From an uncultured Flavobacteriaceae bacterium (GTDB taxonomy: Bacteria > Bacteroidota > Bacteroidia > Flavobacteriales > Flavobacteriaceae): 64,000 nucleotides of DNA. Positions 55,870-64,000 of the stretch are shown piece after piece. The stretch's first letter is position 1. Each line of letters begins with the position of its first letter. Position numbers and translations under genes: made by a program. The DNA lies in the NCBI GenBank assembly GCA_947502975.1, contig CANNBV010000008.1, forward strand, positions 107,779-171,778. Direction: 5' to 3'. The notes beneath the pieces were generated by a model. That model was not told the DNA's origin. It saw nothing but the letters and a program-made list of their open reading frames with translations, and did not search any database.

Positions 55870-58800
55870 ATGAAAACAAAGTTTAGTGGAATTTTGACGC
55901 TATTACTAGCGTTTGTCCTGCAATTTTCTTTCGCTCAAGAAAAGACAATTTCAGGAAAAGTAATCGACGAAAATGGTTTACCATTACCAGGAACAACAGT
56001 TTTGGTAAAAGGCACATCCAATGGAACATCAACAGATTTTGATGGTAATTACTCAATAAAAACAGATACGGGTACCACCTTAGTATTTAGCTTTCTTGGG
56101 TATACTTCTCAAGAAGTAACTATTGGGAGTTCAAACACGGTAAATGTTACAATGGCAGAGGACGCTTCAACTCTAGAAGAAGTAGTTGTAGTTGCCTATG
56201 GTACTACTACCAAAGAAGCATTTACAGGTTCTGCAAGTATTGTTGGAGCTGAGGATCTAGCAATAAGAAACGTTACCTCTCCAATTGCTGCTATTGAAGG
56301 TAGAGCTACTGGTATTCAATTTACATCAGCTCAAGGGCCTGGTAGTTCCCCTGGAATTATCATTCGTGGTGTTGGTACGCTTAATGGTCAAACCGACCCT
56401 CTATTTATCGTAGATGGGATTCAATACGAAGGTGCACTTAACACTATTAACCAAGAGGATATAGAATCCTTTACCATATTAAAAGATGCTGCTTCTACTT
56501 CATTATATGGATCAAGGGCAGCTAACGGTGTAGTTATTATTACTACCAAAAGTGGTTCTAAAGGGGGTATCAAAGTAAATGCATCTATGCAATATGGTTT
56601 GGTAGACACCTCAATTCCTTTTTACCCTGAGTTATCACCTGGACAGTATTACGAAACCATGTGGGAAGCTTTAAAAAATTCAAGTGCAGGCGGAGGAGAT
56701 GCCGCATTTGCTTCAGCAAATATTTATAACCAATTAGGGTATAACCCTTTTAATGTTCCTAATGATCAAATTGTTGGAACTGATGGAAGGTTGAATCCTA
56801 ACGCTCAAGTAATATATCAAAGTTTAGATTGGTACGATGTATTGTCAAGAACAGGAGTTCGCCAAAATTATAATGTAAATGTAGCTGGAGGTGGTGAAGA
56901 TCATAAAGTATTTTTCTCGGCATCTTATCTAGACGAGGAAAGTTTTGTTGTCACATCTGGATTTGATCGTTTGACTACAAGGGTAAATGCAGAATTTAAT
57001 GTAAGCGATAGGGTAACTATTGGTGGTAGTGCTAACCTCGCAATTACTGAAGCGGTTGCTCCAAGTTCAGCTGGAGCAACAAGTATTGTAAACCCATTCA
57101 GTTTTGCTAAGGGTATGGGTTCTGTTTATCCTGTTTATGTTAATGACTTACAAGGAAATCTTGTAAGAGATGTTTTTGGCAATCCGGTATTTGATAATGG
57201 TGAAGGGTTTTCAGAATTCAATATTGGTTCAAGACCTAGAAACCAAGGTCGTCATGCATTACAAGAACTACTATTAAATGATGAGCGTGATAGAGATAAT
57301 ACCTACGGCTTCAGGTTCTTTACACAAATTGAGATCTTAGATGGTTTAAAAGTAAGATTAAATTATGGTAGAGATATTAATGAAGGGTTAGAAAAAGAGT
57401 ATGAAAACGCTATAATAGGTGATGCACAACCAGATGGAAGATACAGTGAAGAGCGCTCAAGAAGACAAGTAGAGAATTTCAATCAAATAATCACCTATAC
57501 AAAAAGCTTTAATGATGTACATAATATAGATGTTACGGCAGGTCATGAAAGTTTTGACAGAACATTTTCAAGTAATGGCGGGTTAGCAACAGTTCAGGCT
57601 GCTAATGGAATTTTTGAATTTGACAACTTTTCGAATATTGTAGATTTAGAAGGGGCCTCTACAAGAAAATCTATTGAAGGTTATTTTTTAAGAACAAACT
57701 ATAATTTTAATAACAAGTACTATATAAGTGCTTCCGTAAGAAGAGATGGATCATCAGTTTTCCAAAGAGATAGTAGATGGGGTACTTTTTATTCTGTAGG
57801 AGCATCATGGAGGTTAGATCAAGAAGCATTCATGGAAAATGTATCTTGGGTTGACAGATTAAAAATAAGAGGCTCTTATGGTGAAGTAGGTAATGATGGA
57901 TTAGGTGAAACTATTAGTGGGGTTTTCTTTACTGACTTCTTCCTTTCTCAACCTAGATTTTCTATCACTTCTAATGCTGCGTCTCCTGCAATTATATATA
58001 CAGATATTGGTAATGCTAATCTACAATGGGAAACTATTGAAAATTTTGACGTTGCTGTAGAATTCACCCTATTCAATAATTTATTAGATGGATCAGTTGA
58101 GTACTATAAGAGGAATTCTTCTGATTTACTTTATCAATTGCCAATTGCTCCAAGTAATGGATTAAATATCGTCCCTACTAATGTTGGTGATATGTTTAAT
58201 TCAGGATGGGAAGTAGCGTTAACAGGTCACCTAATAAATAGTAACGACCTAAGATGGGATTTAACATTACAAGGTTCGACATTTAAAAATGAAATTACTA
58301 GCTTACCAGATCCATTTATAAATGGGTCTAAACGATGGGCCGAGGGACGCTCAAGATATGATTTCTTTTTACTCAAAACAGCAGGAGTAGATCCTGATAC
58401 GGGAGATCAATTGTTTTACAAATACGAATTAGATGCAAATAATGAAAGTGTACCAGTATTAGATGCTGATGGTAATATAGAAACTACCAACGATTGGCAA
58501 GATACTGAAAGAGCATATACTGGAGATAGTTCGATTCCTGACCTTCTTGGCTCGGTTGCAAATAGCATAAGTTACAAAGGGTTTTCTCTAGATTTCCTAA
58601 TTAACTTTGGAATCGGAGGTTCTATATTAGACAATGGATATGCAGATATGATGCATAGTGGTAATTATGGTAGCTCATTACATCCAGACATTTTAAATGC
58701 TTGGCGTCAACCAGGAGATATTACAAATGTACCAAGGTTAGAAAATGGTAATCCAAACTTGGTAAGAACACAATCCTCAAGATTCCTAACGGATGCTTCG

Positions 58801-59022
58801 TTTTGGGCATTGAGAAACGTTAACTTAGGCTATACGTTTAACGATAGAATAACTGACATGCTTGGTTTAGACGATTTAAGAGTATCCATTTCTGGTGAAA
58901 ATTTATTCATCAAGGGAAAGAGAGAGGGACTAAACCCTCAATTTAACCTAGCTGGTACTGGTGATGGTGGTGATTTTAATCCTCCTAGAATTATTTCTAT
59001 GGGCTTAAATGTTTCATTTTAA
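55870..59022 (+). CDS. SusC/RagA family TonB-dependent outer-membrane transporter (first copy)
   Basis: 1050 residues from ATG 55870 (MKTKFSGILTLLLAFVLQFS). A TTG 30 bases upstream is rejected because the signal peptide begins at the ATG. The order is signal peptide (1-23), CarboxypepD_reg-like domain (about 25-105, GLPLPGTTVLVKGTSNGTST), TonB-box-like EEVVVVAYGT, plug (ILKDAASTSLYGSRAANGVV), and a barrel ending MGLNVSF. SusC proteins import glycans, peptides or other ligands with a SusD lid; susD follows 25 bases later. No polysaccharide-degrading enzyme lies in the window, so the ligand is unknown. Confidence 0.95.
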   Translation: MKTKFSGILTLLLAFVLQFSFAQEKTISGKVIDENGLPLPGTTVLVKGTSNGTSTDFDGNYSIKTDTGTTLVFSFLGYTSQEVTIGSSNTVNVTMAEDASTLEEVVVVAYGTTTKEAFTGSASIVGAEDLAIRNVTSPIAAIEGRATGIQFTSAQGPGSSPGIIIRGVGTLNGQTDPLFIVDGIQYEGALNTINQEDIESFTILKDAASTSLYGSRAANGVVIITTKSGSKGGIKVNASMQYGLVDTSIPFYPELSPGQYYETMWEALKNSSAGGGDAAFASANIYNQLGYNPFNVPNDQIVGTDGRLNPNAQVIYQSLDWYDVLSRTGVRQNYNVNVAGGGEDHKVFFSASYLDEESFVVTSGFDRLTTRVNAEFNVSDRVTIGGSANLAITEAVAPSSAGATSIVNPFSFAKGMGSVYPVYVNDLQGNLVRDVFGNPVFDNGEGFSEFNIGSRPRNQGRHALQELLLNDERDRDNTYGFRFFTQIEILDGLKVRLNYGRDINEGLEKEYENAIIGDAQPDGRYSEERSRRQVENFNQIITYTKSFNDVHNIDVTAGHESFDRTFSSNGGLATVQAANGIFEFDNFSNIVDLEGASTRKSIEGYFLRTNYNFNNKYYISASVRRDGSSVFQRDSRWGTFYSVGASWRLDQEAFMENVSWVDRLKIRGSYGEVGNDGLGETISGVFFTDFFLSQPRFSITSNAASPAIIYTDIGNANLQWETIENFDVAVEFTLFNNLLDGSVEYYKRNSSDLLYQLPIAPSNGLNIVPTNVGDMFNSGWEVALTGHLINSNDLRWDLTLQGSTFKNEITSLPDPFINGSKRWAEGRSRYDFFLLKTAGVDPDTGDQLFYKYELDANNESVPVLDADGNIETTNDWQDTERAYTGDSSIPDLLGSVANSISYKGFSLDFLINFGIGGSILDNGYADMMHSGNYGSSLHPDILNAWRQPGDITNVPRLENGNPNLVRTQSSRFLTDASFWALRNVNLGYTFNDRITDMLGLDDLRVSISGENLFIKGKREGLNPQFNLAGTGDGGDFNPPRIISMGLNVSF

Positions 59023-59047
59023 TTAAAACTTATAAAACTTAATAATT

Positions 59048-60691
59048 ATGTTAAGAAAAATAAAAATCTTGTCATTTTTCGTAATGACTATAACAATTTC
59101 TTCGTGTGAAGAAGATTTCTTGGAAACGACTCCTACAGATGCTATATCTGCTGCCGACGCTCTTGCCAATGAAGAAAACATGCAACTTGTTTTAAATGGA
59201 ATACATCGTGGTTTATATGCTCAAGGACAAACCATACTGCCCGGAGGAACAAGTACAAGAGCAGGAAATCATTACTGGATACCTCTTGGAGACAACCTTA
59301 GTGGTGGTTTAATACATTCTGCTAGTGCCAATAACTTAGGTTGGAGAACTGAAATGCAATGGAATTCGCATACTGATCAAACATCAAATACTACTGAATT
59401 TCTATGGTATCACCGTTATAATATTATTCTAGCGTCTAACTTGCTTATAGATAAAGCAACAGATGGTAGCTTGACTGAATCTCCTAAACTTAAAGAAATA
59501 TTAGGTCAAGCGTATACTTATCGTGCTTATTCCTATTTATCTTTAGTACAACATTATGCTAAAGGATATCTAATAGGTACCCCTGCATCAGATGCTGGAG
59601 TACCTCTAATATTAGCTTCAGGTGCAGATTTTAGTAGCGCTCCTAGATCATCCGTACAGGCAGTTTATGATCAAATTGAAGCTGATTTAAATGCAGCAAT
59701 CGTTGCTTTTGATGGTGCAAGTTCAAGACCAGGAGGTACCGCAGGTAAATCTCAGCTAAATGTTAATGTAGCCTATGGTTTATTAGCAAGAACAGCTCTT
59801 TCTAAAGGAGATTGGGAAACAGCTGCTGATGCTGCTGTTAGTGCTCGTGAAGGATTCCCTATTATGAGTGAAGCAGATTGGCTGGCTGGTTTTAATACTA
59901 ACGATTTGGCTGAAGTTATTTGGGGTAGCAATGTAATTGCAGCGGAAACAACATTTTTCCGCTCTTACTTCTATTTGGCTAGTAATACATTTAATGGAAG
60001 TCAAATTAGAAACAATCCAAAAATTGCAGATAGAAGATTGGTTGACGCTATACCTGATACAGACTACAGAAAGAAAGCATTCATCATAGACGCCCCTAAC
60101 ACAAATACTTCTGCTGCTAATGGAGAAGGTGGTTTCGGCAATGATCCAAATTTCACTGATGAGGAACGTTTTGATTTTGTAGTAGACTCAATAAATGAAG
60201 TTTACGGTATCACTACTAGATTTAATCTTCATCCTTATATGCACTTTAAATTAAAGAATAAAAACCCTGGTTCAATTGATCCAGATGATGTAATTTATAT
60301 GCGTACTTCTGAAATGTATTTAATTGAAGCTGAAGCAAAAGCCATGATGAATGATATTACTGGAGCACAAGAAGCTCTACGTCCGCTTGGAGAAGAGCGC
60401 GATAGCACATACGACGTTACTGCATTTGCCACGCAAGAATCTATGATGGAACATATCAAGTTTCAGAGAGGTGTAGAACTTTGGGGTGAAGGATTTGGAT
60501 ATACAGATAAAATACGCTGGGATGAAGGTATAGACCATGGCGCTGATGGAGGTTCTGGTGCATCTGCAGTATTATATCAAGAAGCTTATGTAGTTGAGAG
60601 ACCTTCTACTAACAATGACTGGGTATTCAAAATCCCACAAGCTGAAATTGATGCGAATCCTAACATAACTCCTGAGAATCAGAATCCATAA
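59048..60691 (+). CDS. SusD/RagB family substrate-binding lipoprotein
   Basis: 547 residues. A lipoprotein signal ends with Cys20 (MTITISSC), followed by EEDFLETTPTDAIS, the usual SusD start. Tetratricopeptide-like helices follow, with AYTYRAYSYLSLVQHYAKGY. The C-terminal part has YMRTSEMYLIEAEAKAM and FQRGVELWGEGFGY, both SusD signatures. It would lie on top of the preceding SusC channel and bind the ligand at the cell surface. A clear terminator follows. Confidence 0.95.
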   Translation: MLRKIKILSFFVMTITISSCEEDFLETTPTDAISAADALANEENMQLVLNGIHRGLYAQGQTILPGGTSTRAGNHYWIPLGDNLSGGLIHSASANNLGWRTEMQWNSHTDQTSNTTEFLWYHRYNIILASNLLIDKATDGSLTESPKLKEILGQAYTYRAYSYLSLVQHYAKGYLIGTPASDAGVPLILASGADFSSAPRSSVQAVYDQIEADLNAAIVAFDGASSRPGGTAGKSQLNVNVAYGLLARTALSKGDWETAADAAVSAREGFPIMSEADWLAGFNTNDLAEVIWGSNVIAAETTFFRSYFYLASNTFNGSQIRNNPKIADRRLVDAIPDTDYRKKAFIIDAPNTNTSAANGEGGFGNDPNFTDEERFDFVVDSINEVYGITTRFNLHPYMHFKLKNKNPGSIDPDDVIYMRTSEMYLIEAEAKAMMNDITGAQEALRPLGEERDSTYDVTAFATQESMMEHIKFQRGVELWGEGFGYTDKIRWDEGIDHGADGGSGASAVLYQEAYVVERPSTNNDWVFKIPQAEIDANPNITPENQNP

Positions 60692-60720
60692 AAACTTTAA
60701 TAAATTATTCTTTAAAAAAG

Positions 60721-60750
60721 AGACTACTTTAATTAGTAGTCTTTTTTTTT
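60721..60750 (+). terminator. Terminator of the first susC-susD pair
   Basis: AGACTACT pairs with AGTAGTCT around a 6-base loop, followed by a run of nine T. Confidence 0.9.
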
Positions 60751-60877
60751 AGCTTAATTTTTAACAGCTTCTACAATAAATTATAAGCAAATTTGATATT
60801 TCTTATCAAAATAGACACGCTAAAGGCTCATTTTGCAACTAATTTTCAGATAATACATCAATTTTAACGCAATTTTG

Positions 60878-60908
60878 TTGCTTTGTTAACTTTTATTTAT
60901 GATTTTTG
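60878..60908 (+). promoter_or_regulatory. Promoter upstream of the second susC
   Basis: TTG (60878-60880), a 20-base spacer and GATTTTTG (60901-60908), the same layout as upstream of the first susC. A small TTTGATA/TATCAAA stem lies at 60792-60810 in the same gap. Confidence 0.6.
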
Positions 60909-60935
60909 GCATTGACTAATTCAAATAATTATAAA

Positions 60936-63900
60936 ATGAAAACAAAGTTTAGTGGATTTTTAACGCTATTCCTAGCGTTTGTTGTGCATATTTCATTTGC
61001 ACAGGAAAAGACAATTTCTGGTACTGTAACGGATGAAAGCGGATTACCTTTACCAGGGACAACTGTCTTAATTAAAGGTACATCATCTGGTACTTCTACT
61101 GACTTCGATGGAAAATATGCTATCAAAGCAAATCAAGGAGCAAACTTGATTTTTAGTTTTGTTGGGTATTCAGATAAAGAAGTTACTGTAGGCAATTCAT
61201 CTACCATTAATGTAGTGATGTCTGAAAGCACATCAGCACTTGAAGAAGTTGTTGTTGTAGCTTATGGAACACAAAGCAGAGAGGCCATCGTTGGAGCAGT
61301 AGATGTTATCAAAGCTGATGTTATTGAAAACCAACAAGTAACCTCACCACTTAGAGCCTTACAAGGTACTGTAGCTGGTGTAAATATAGTGACCTCAGGT
61401 GGTCAGCCGGGACAAAACCCTAACATTCGTATTAGAGGTTTTGGAAGTTTTAATGACCAGCTAGGTAATCGTAATTTTGACACAGGAGGTTTTGCCAGTT
61501 CCAATGCACCTCTGATCATTCTTGATGGTGCTCCTTTTGGGGGGAACCTAAATACGATAAGTCAGGATCAAATAGAATCCATATCTGTTTTAAAAGATGC
61601 GAGTGCCGCATCACTTTATGGGTCAAGGGCTGCAAATGGTGTAATCATTGTGACTACCAAAAGAGGTAAGCGCAACTCCAACGCAGAAATTAGCTTTAGA
61701 AGTCAATATGGTTTTTCAAATCCATCTGTTGGTATCCACGATATAGTAAATAGTGAGGATTACATGAAGTTAATGTGGACATCTTTGAGAAATGATAATC
61801 TTTATGGAGCTGGTCAGTCGCCTGCAGATGCAGCGGCTAATGCAAGTTCTGCTTTAATATCAACTATAGGTTATAATCCATACGATGTTAGTAATCCAAT
61901 TGATGTTAATGGAAATTTAGTTTCTGGTGCTAACCTACTATGGAATACAAGTTGGGAAGATGAAGTATTGCGACGAGATGTACCAAGAATCAACCATTCT
62001 TTAACAGTTTCTGGTGGTAGTGAGAAGTCCAATTATTTCTTCTCTTTTGATTATCTGAATGAAGATGGTCCAGTTATTAAATCAGATTTTGAAAGGGTTG
62101 CTACAAGAGCTGCAATAGACACTCAGGTTAATGATTGGTTAAAAACAGGTATCACTTTAGGATATTCTAGATCAGATTCCAATAATCCTGACCAAACCTC
62201 AGGAAGTACAACACAAGCCATTTCATGGATCTACAATAACAGTAGTGTTTACCCTATTTATGTTAGAGATGCCAATGGTAATTTAATTTTAGATGCTAAT
62301 GGTGAGCTTATCTACGATTTAGGTAATGGTAATGGTAGACCGATTGGACAACCGGTAAACAACACCAGACCAGGAATTGCTGGAGAAAACATTTTAGCCT
62401 CTATACTTCTAGGTACAGAGAAAAGAGTGAGAACCAATTTATTAGGATCAGCCTATGCAGAGGTTTCATTTTTAGACAATTTCACTTTTAGATCTACATT
62501 CAACTATGAAAACTATGTATTCGACAGCCATTCTTTTGATGATGATGAGATTGGAGCTGCTTCGAATGTGAATGGTAGAGTTTCAAAACGAAGAAATATC
62601 ACAACTGCGCGTAACGCCATCCAGGCCTTAAACTTTTCCAATACTTATGGAAAGCACTCTGTGTCATTGGATGCTATCTATGAAGCTAATACAAATGCAG
62701 GAGATTCGTTCAGAACATCTGTAACAGGCTTTTTACCAGGTCAGGAAGAAATTGGTAATGGTACCACTCCTGAGAGTTTTGGAGGTTTTAGATCAGAACG
62801 TCGTATTACCAGTATACTTGGAAGATTATCCTATAATTTCGATAAGAGATACTACATAGAGACTAGTTATCGTCAGGATAAGACTTCTCAATTAGAAGAG
62901 CAGTTTAGAACGGGAGATTTCTTCTCTATAGGTGGTTCATGGGTAATTACCAATGAGAGTTTTATGGAGAATGTAGGATGGGTTAATAATTTAAAGCTAC
63001 GTGCTTCCTATGGTGAACTAGGTAATATCAATATTCCTGGAGGGTTTTTTCCAACAAGTTTCGTTTTTGGTGGAGCCAACTTTGGCGGGGTAACTATTTC
63101 TCCTGTTGAAGGACAGCCAAGTAACCTACCAGGTGCTACCTTACCAGATCCTGCATTAAGATGGGAGACTTCTGAATCGACCAATTTTGGTATGGATTTT
63201 ACTCTTTTTGATGGTGTTCTTAACGGATCAGTTGAATACTTTGAAACAGAGAGTGTAGACCTTATCCAAAATATCACCAATACACCTTCTTCTGGGGTTC
63301 CACAACTTAGAGCTAATGCTGGTATTATCAATAACAGCGGTTGGGAGATTACATTAAATAGTAATATCATCAACAAGGACGATATTTCTTGGAGTTTAGG
63401 AGGTAATGTTTCTATCCTAAAAAATGAAATTAAACAGATTTCTCCGTTTACCGATGAGCTAATACAAGGCTCTAAATTATGGGTGCCAGGGGCTTCTATA
63501 TTCGAATTTTACGTAAGAGATTGGGCTGGTGTAGATCCTGCTACTGGAGATGCGCTTTGGTACATCGATGTACTTGATGCTGATGGTGAGGTTACTGGTA
63601 GAGACGTGACTAACGATTATGATGTTGCCACACGATACCAAACAGGAAAAGAATCCTTACCAGATGTTCAAGGGGGTATCAATACGTCTTTCAGGTACAA
63701 ACAATTTGATTTAAATGCGTTATTTAATTTCAGTGTAGGTTCTTATATCTATGATACTGATTATACAGGCCTGCTTAACCCTGCTGTTGGTGGCTCTGCA
63801 CACCCTGATAACTTTAAAGCTTGGTCACAACCTGGAGATATTACAGACTTCCCTCGTTTGACTCAAGGACAAAACAGTTTTACCTTCCGCTCAACACGTT

Positions 63901-64000
63901 GGTTGTTTAAAAATGACTATTTGAGATTAAAGGCCTTGACTGTTGGATACAATCTGCCAAGTGAAGCACTTGACAAAATTGGTTTAAAACAGTTTAGAGT
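60936..64000 (+). CDS. SusC/RagA family TonB-dependent transporter (second copy), cut by window end
   Basis: The reading frame is open from ATG 60936 to the last base (1021 codons); perhaps 30 to 40 residues are missing at the C-terminus. It starts MKTKFSGFLTLFLAFVVHIS, then has a CarboxypepD_reg-like domain (GLPLPGTTVLIKGTSSGTST), EEVVVVAYGTQ as TonB-box region and VLKDASAASLYGSRAANGVI in the plug. The first 110 residues are very close to the first SusC, while the plug and barrel differ more, with an insert near QLGNRNFDTGG. The visible end is DYLRLKALTVGYNLP. A susD partner is expected just past the window. Confidence 0.93.
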   Translation, partial: MKTKFSGFLTLFLAFVVHISFAQEKTISGTVTDESGLPLPGTTVLIKGTSSGTSTDFDGKYAIKANQGANLIFSFVGYSDKEVTVGNSSTINVVMSESTSALEEVVVVAYGTQSREAIVGAVDVIKADVIENQQVTSPLRALQGTVAGVNIVTSGGQPGQNPNIRIRGFGSFNDQLGNRNFDTGGFASSNAPLIILDGAPFGGNLNTISQDQIESISVLKDASAASLYGSRAANGVIIVTTKRGKRNSNAEISFRSQYGFSNPSVGIHDIVNSEDYMKLMWTSLRNDNLYGAGQSPADAAANASSALISTIGYNPYDVSNPIDVNGNLVSGANLLWNTSWEDEVLRRDVPRINHSLTVSGGSEKSNYFFSFDYLNEDGPVIKSDFERVATRAAIDTQVNDWLKTGITLGYSRSDSNNPDQTSGSTTQAISWIYNNSSVYPIYVRDANGNLILDANGELIYDLGNGNGRPIGQPVNNTRPGIAGENILASILLGTEKRVRTNLLGSAYAEVSFLDNFTFRSTFNYENYVFDSHSFDDDEIGAASNVNGRVSKRRNITTARNAIQALNFSNTYGKHSVSLDAIYEANTNAGDSFRTSVTGFLPGQEEIGNGTTPESFGGFRSERRITSILGRLSYNFDKRYYIETSYRQDKTSQLEEQFRTGDFFSIGGSWVITNESFMENVGWVNNLKLRASYGELGNINIPGGFFPTSFVFGGANFGGVTISPVEGQPSNLPGATLPDPALRWETSESTNFGMDFTLFDGVLNGSVEYFETESVDLIQNITNTPSSGVPQLRANAGIINNSGWEITLNSNIINKDDISWSLGGNVSILKNEIKQISPFTDELIQGSKLWVPGASIFEFYVRDWAGVDPATGDALWYIDVLDADGEVTGRDVTNDYDVATRYQTGKESLPDVQGGINTSFRYKQFDLNALFNFSVGSYIYDTDYTGLLNPAVGGSAHPDNFKAWSQPGDITDFPRLTQGQNSFTFRSTRWLFKNDYLRLKALTVGYNLPSEALDKIGLKQFR

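Overview
The window looks like a chromosome segment of a marine-type Flavobacteriaceae (phylum Bacteroidota). It is AT-rich, has few Shine-Dalgarno sequences, and carries promoters of the Bacteroidota form (TTG, about 19 nt, TAnnTTTG). It holds SusC/SusD outer-membrane uptake genes and a str-S10-spc-alpha ribosomal supercluster without tuf between fusA and rpsJ. No rRNA, tRNA, CRISPR array, transposase or phage gene was found.

Region 1 (1-22.3 kb, all on the minus strand) is a surface polysaccharide locus, probably read as one long operon from a promoter at about 22.25 kb. Its order of transcription is: Wza-like export lipoprotein, Wzc-like tyrosine autokinase, Wzm/Wzt-type ABC exporter, LbH acetyltransferase, pyruvyltransferase, then glycosyltransferases (six GT2-like, one GT4, two GT10 and one GT11) with a second LbH acetyltransferase and a methyltransferase-like protein among them. 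It ends with an MBOAT/SGNH O-acylation pair and nucleotide-sugar genes (gmd, an Fcl/ColC-type synthase and the start of a ColD-like gene). The last three suggest GDP-L-fucose or GDP-L-colitose as donor for the GT10/GT11 enzymes.

Region 2 (22.3-31.2 kb, plus strand) holds an ABC-F ATPase, a methyltransferase, an uncharacterised two-gene membrane locus, a PduO-type cobalamin adenosyltransferase, a small DUF2795-type protein and secA. Two unusual non-coding elements lie here: an 81-nt repeat with GCGTTA/TAACGC ends (second copy upstream of carA at 36.3 kb) and a long imperfect hairpin just upstream of secA.

Region 3 (31.2-36.3 kb, minus strand) contains an amidinotransferase/DDAH-like enzyme, citrate synthase, enolase and carbamoyl-phosphate synthase small subunit, most with visible promoters and terminators.

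Region 4 (36.4-53.9 kb, minus strand) is the ribosomal supercluster from rpsL to rplQ. Two gaps hold structured sequence that looks regulatory: a terminator-like hairpin with possible competing pairing between rpsJ and rplC, and a terminator, promoter and structured leader between rpsK and rpsD.

Region 5 (54-64 kb, plus strand) holds an Omp85-like outer-membrane protein and a nutrient-uptake locus of susC, susD and a second susC cut by the window end. The two susC genes share about 100 nt of promoter, leader and signal-peptide sequence.
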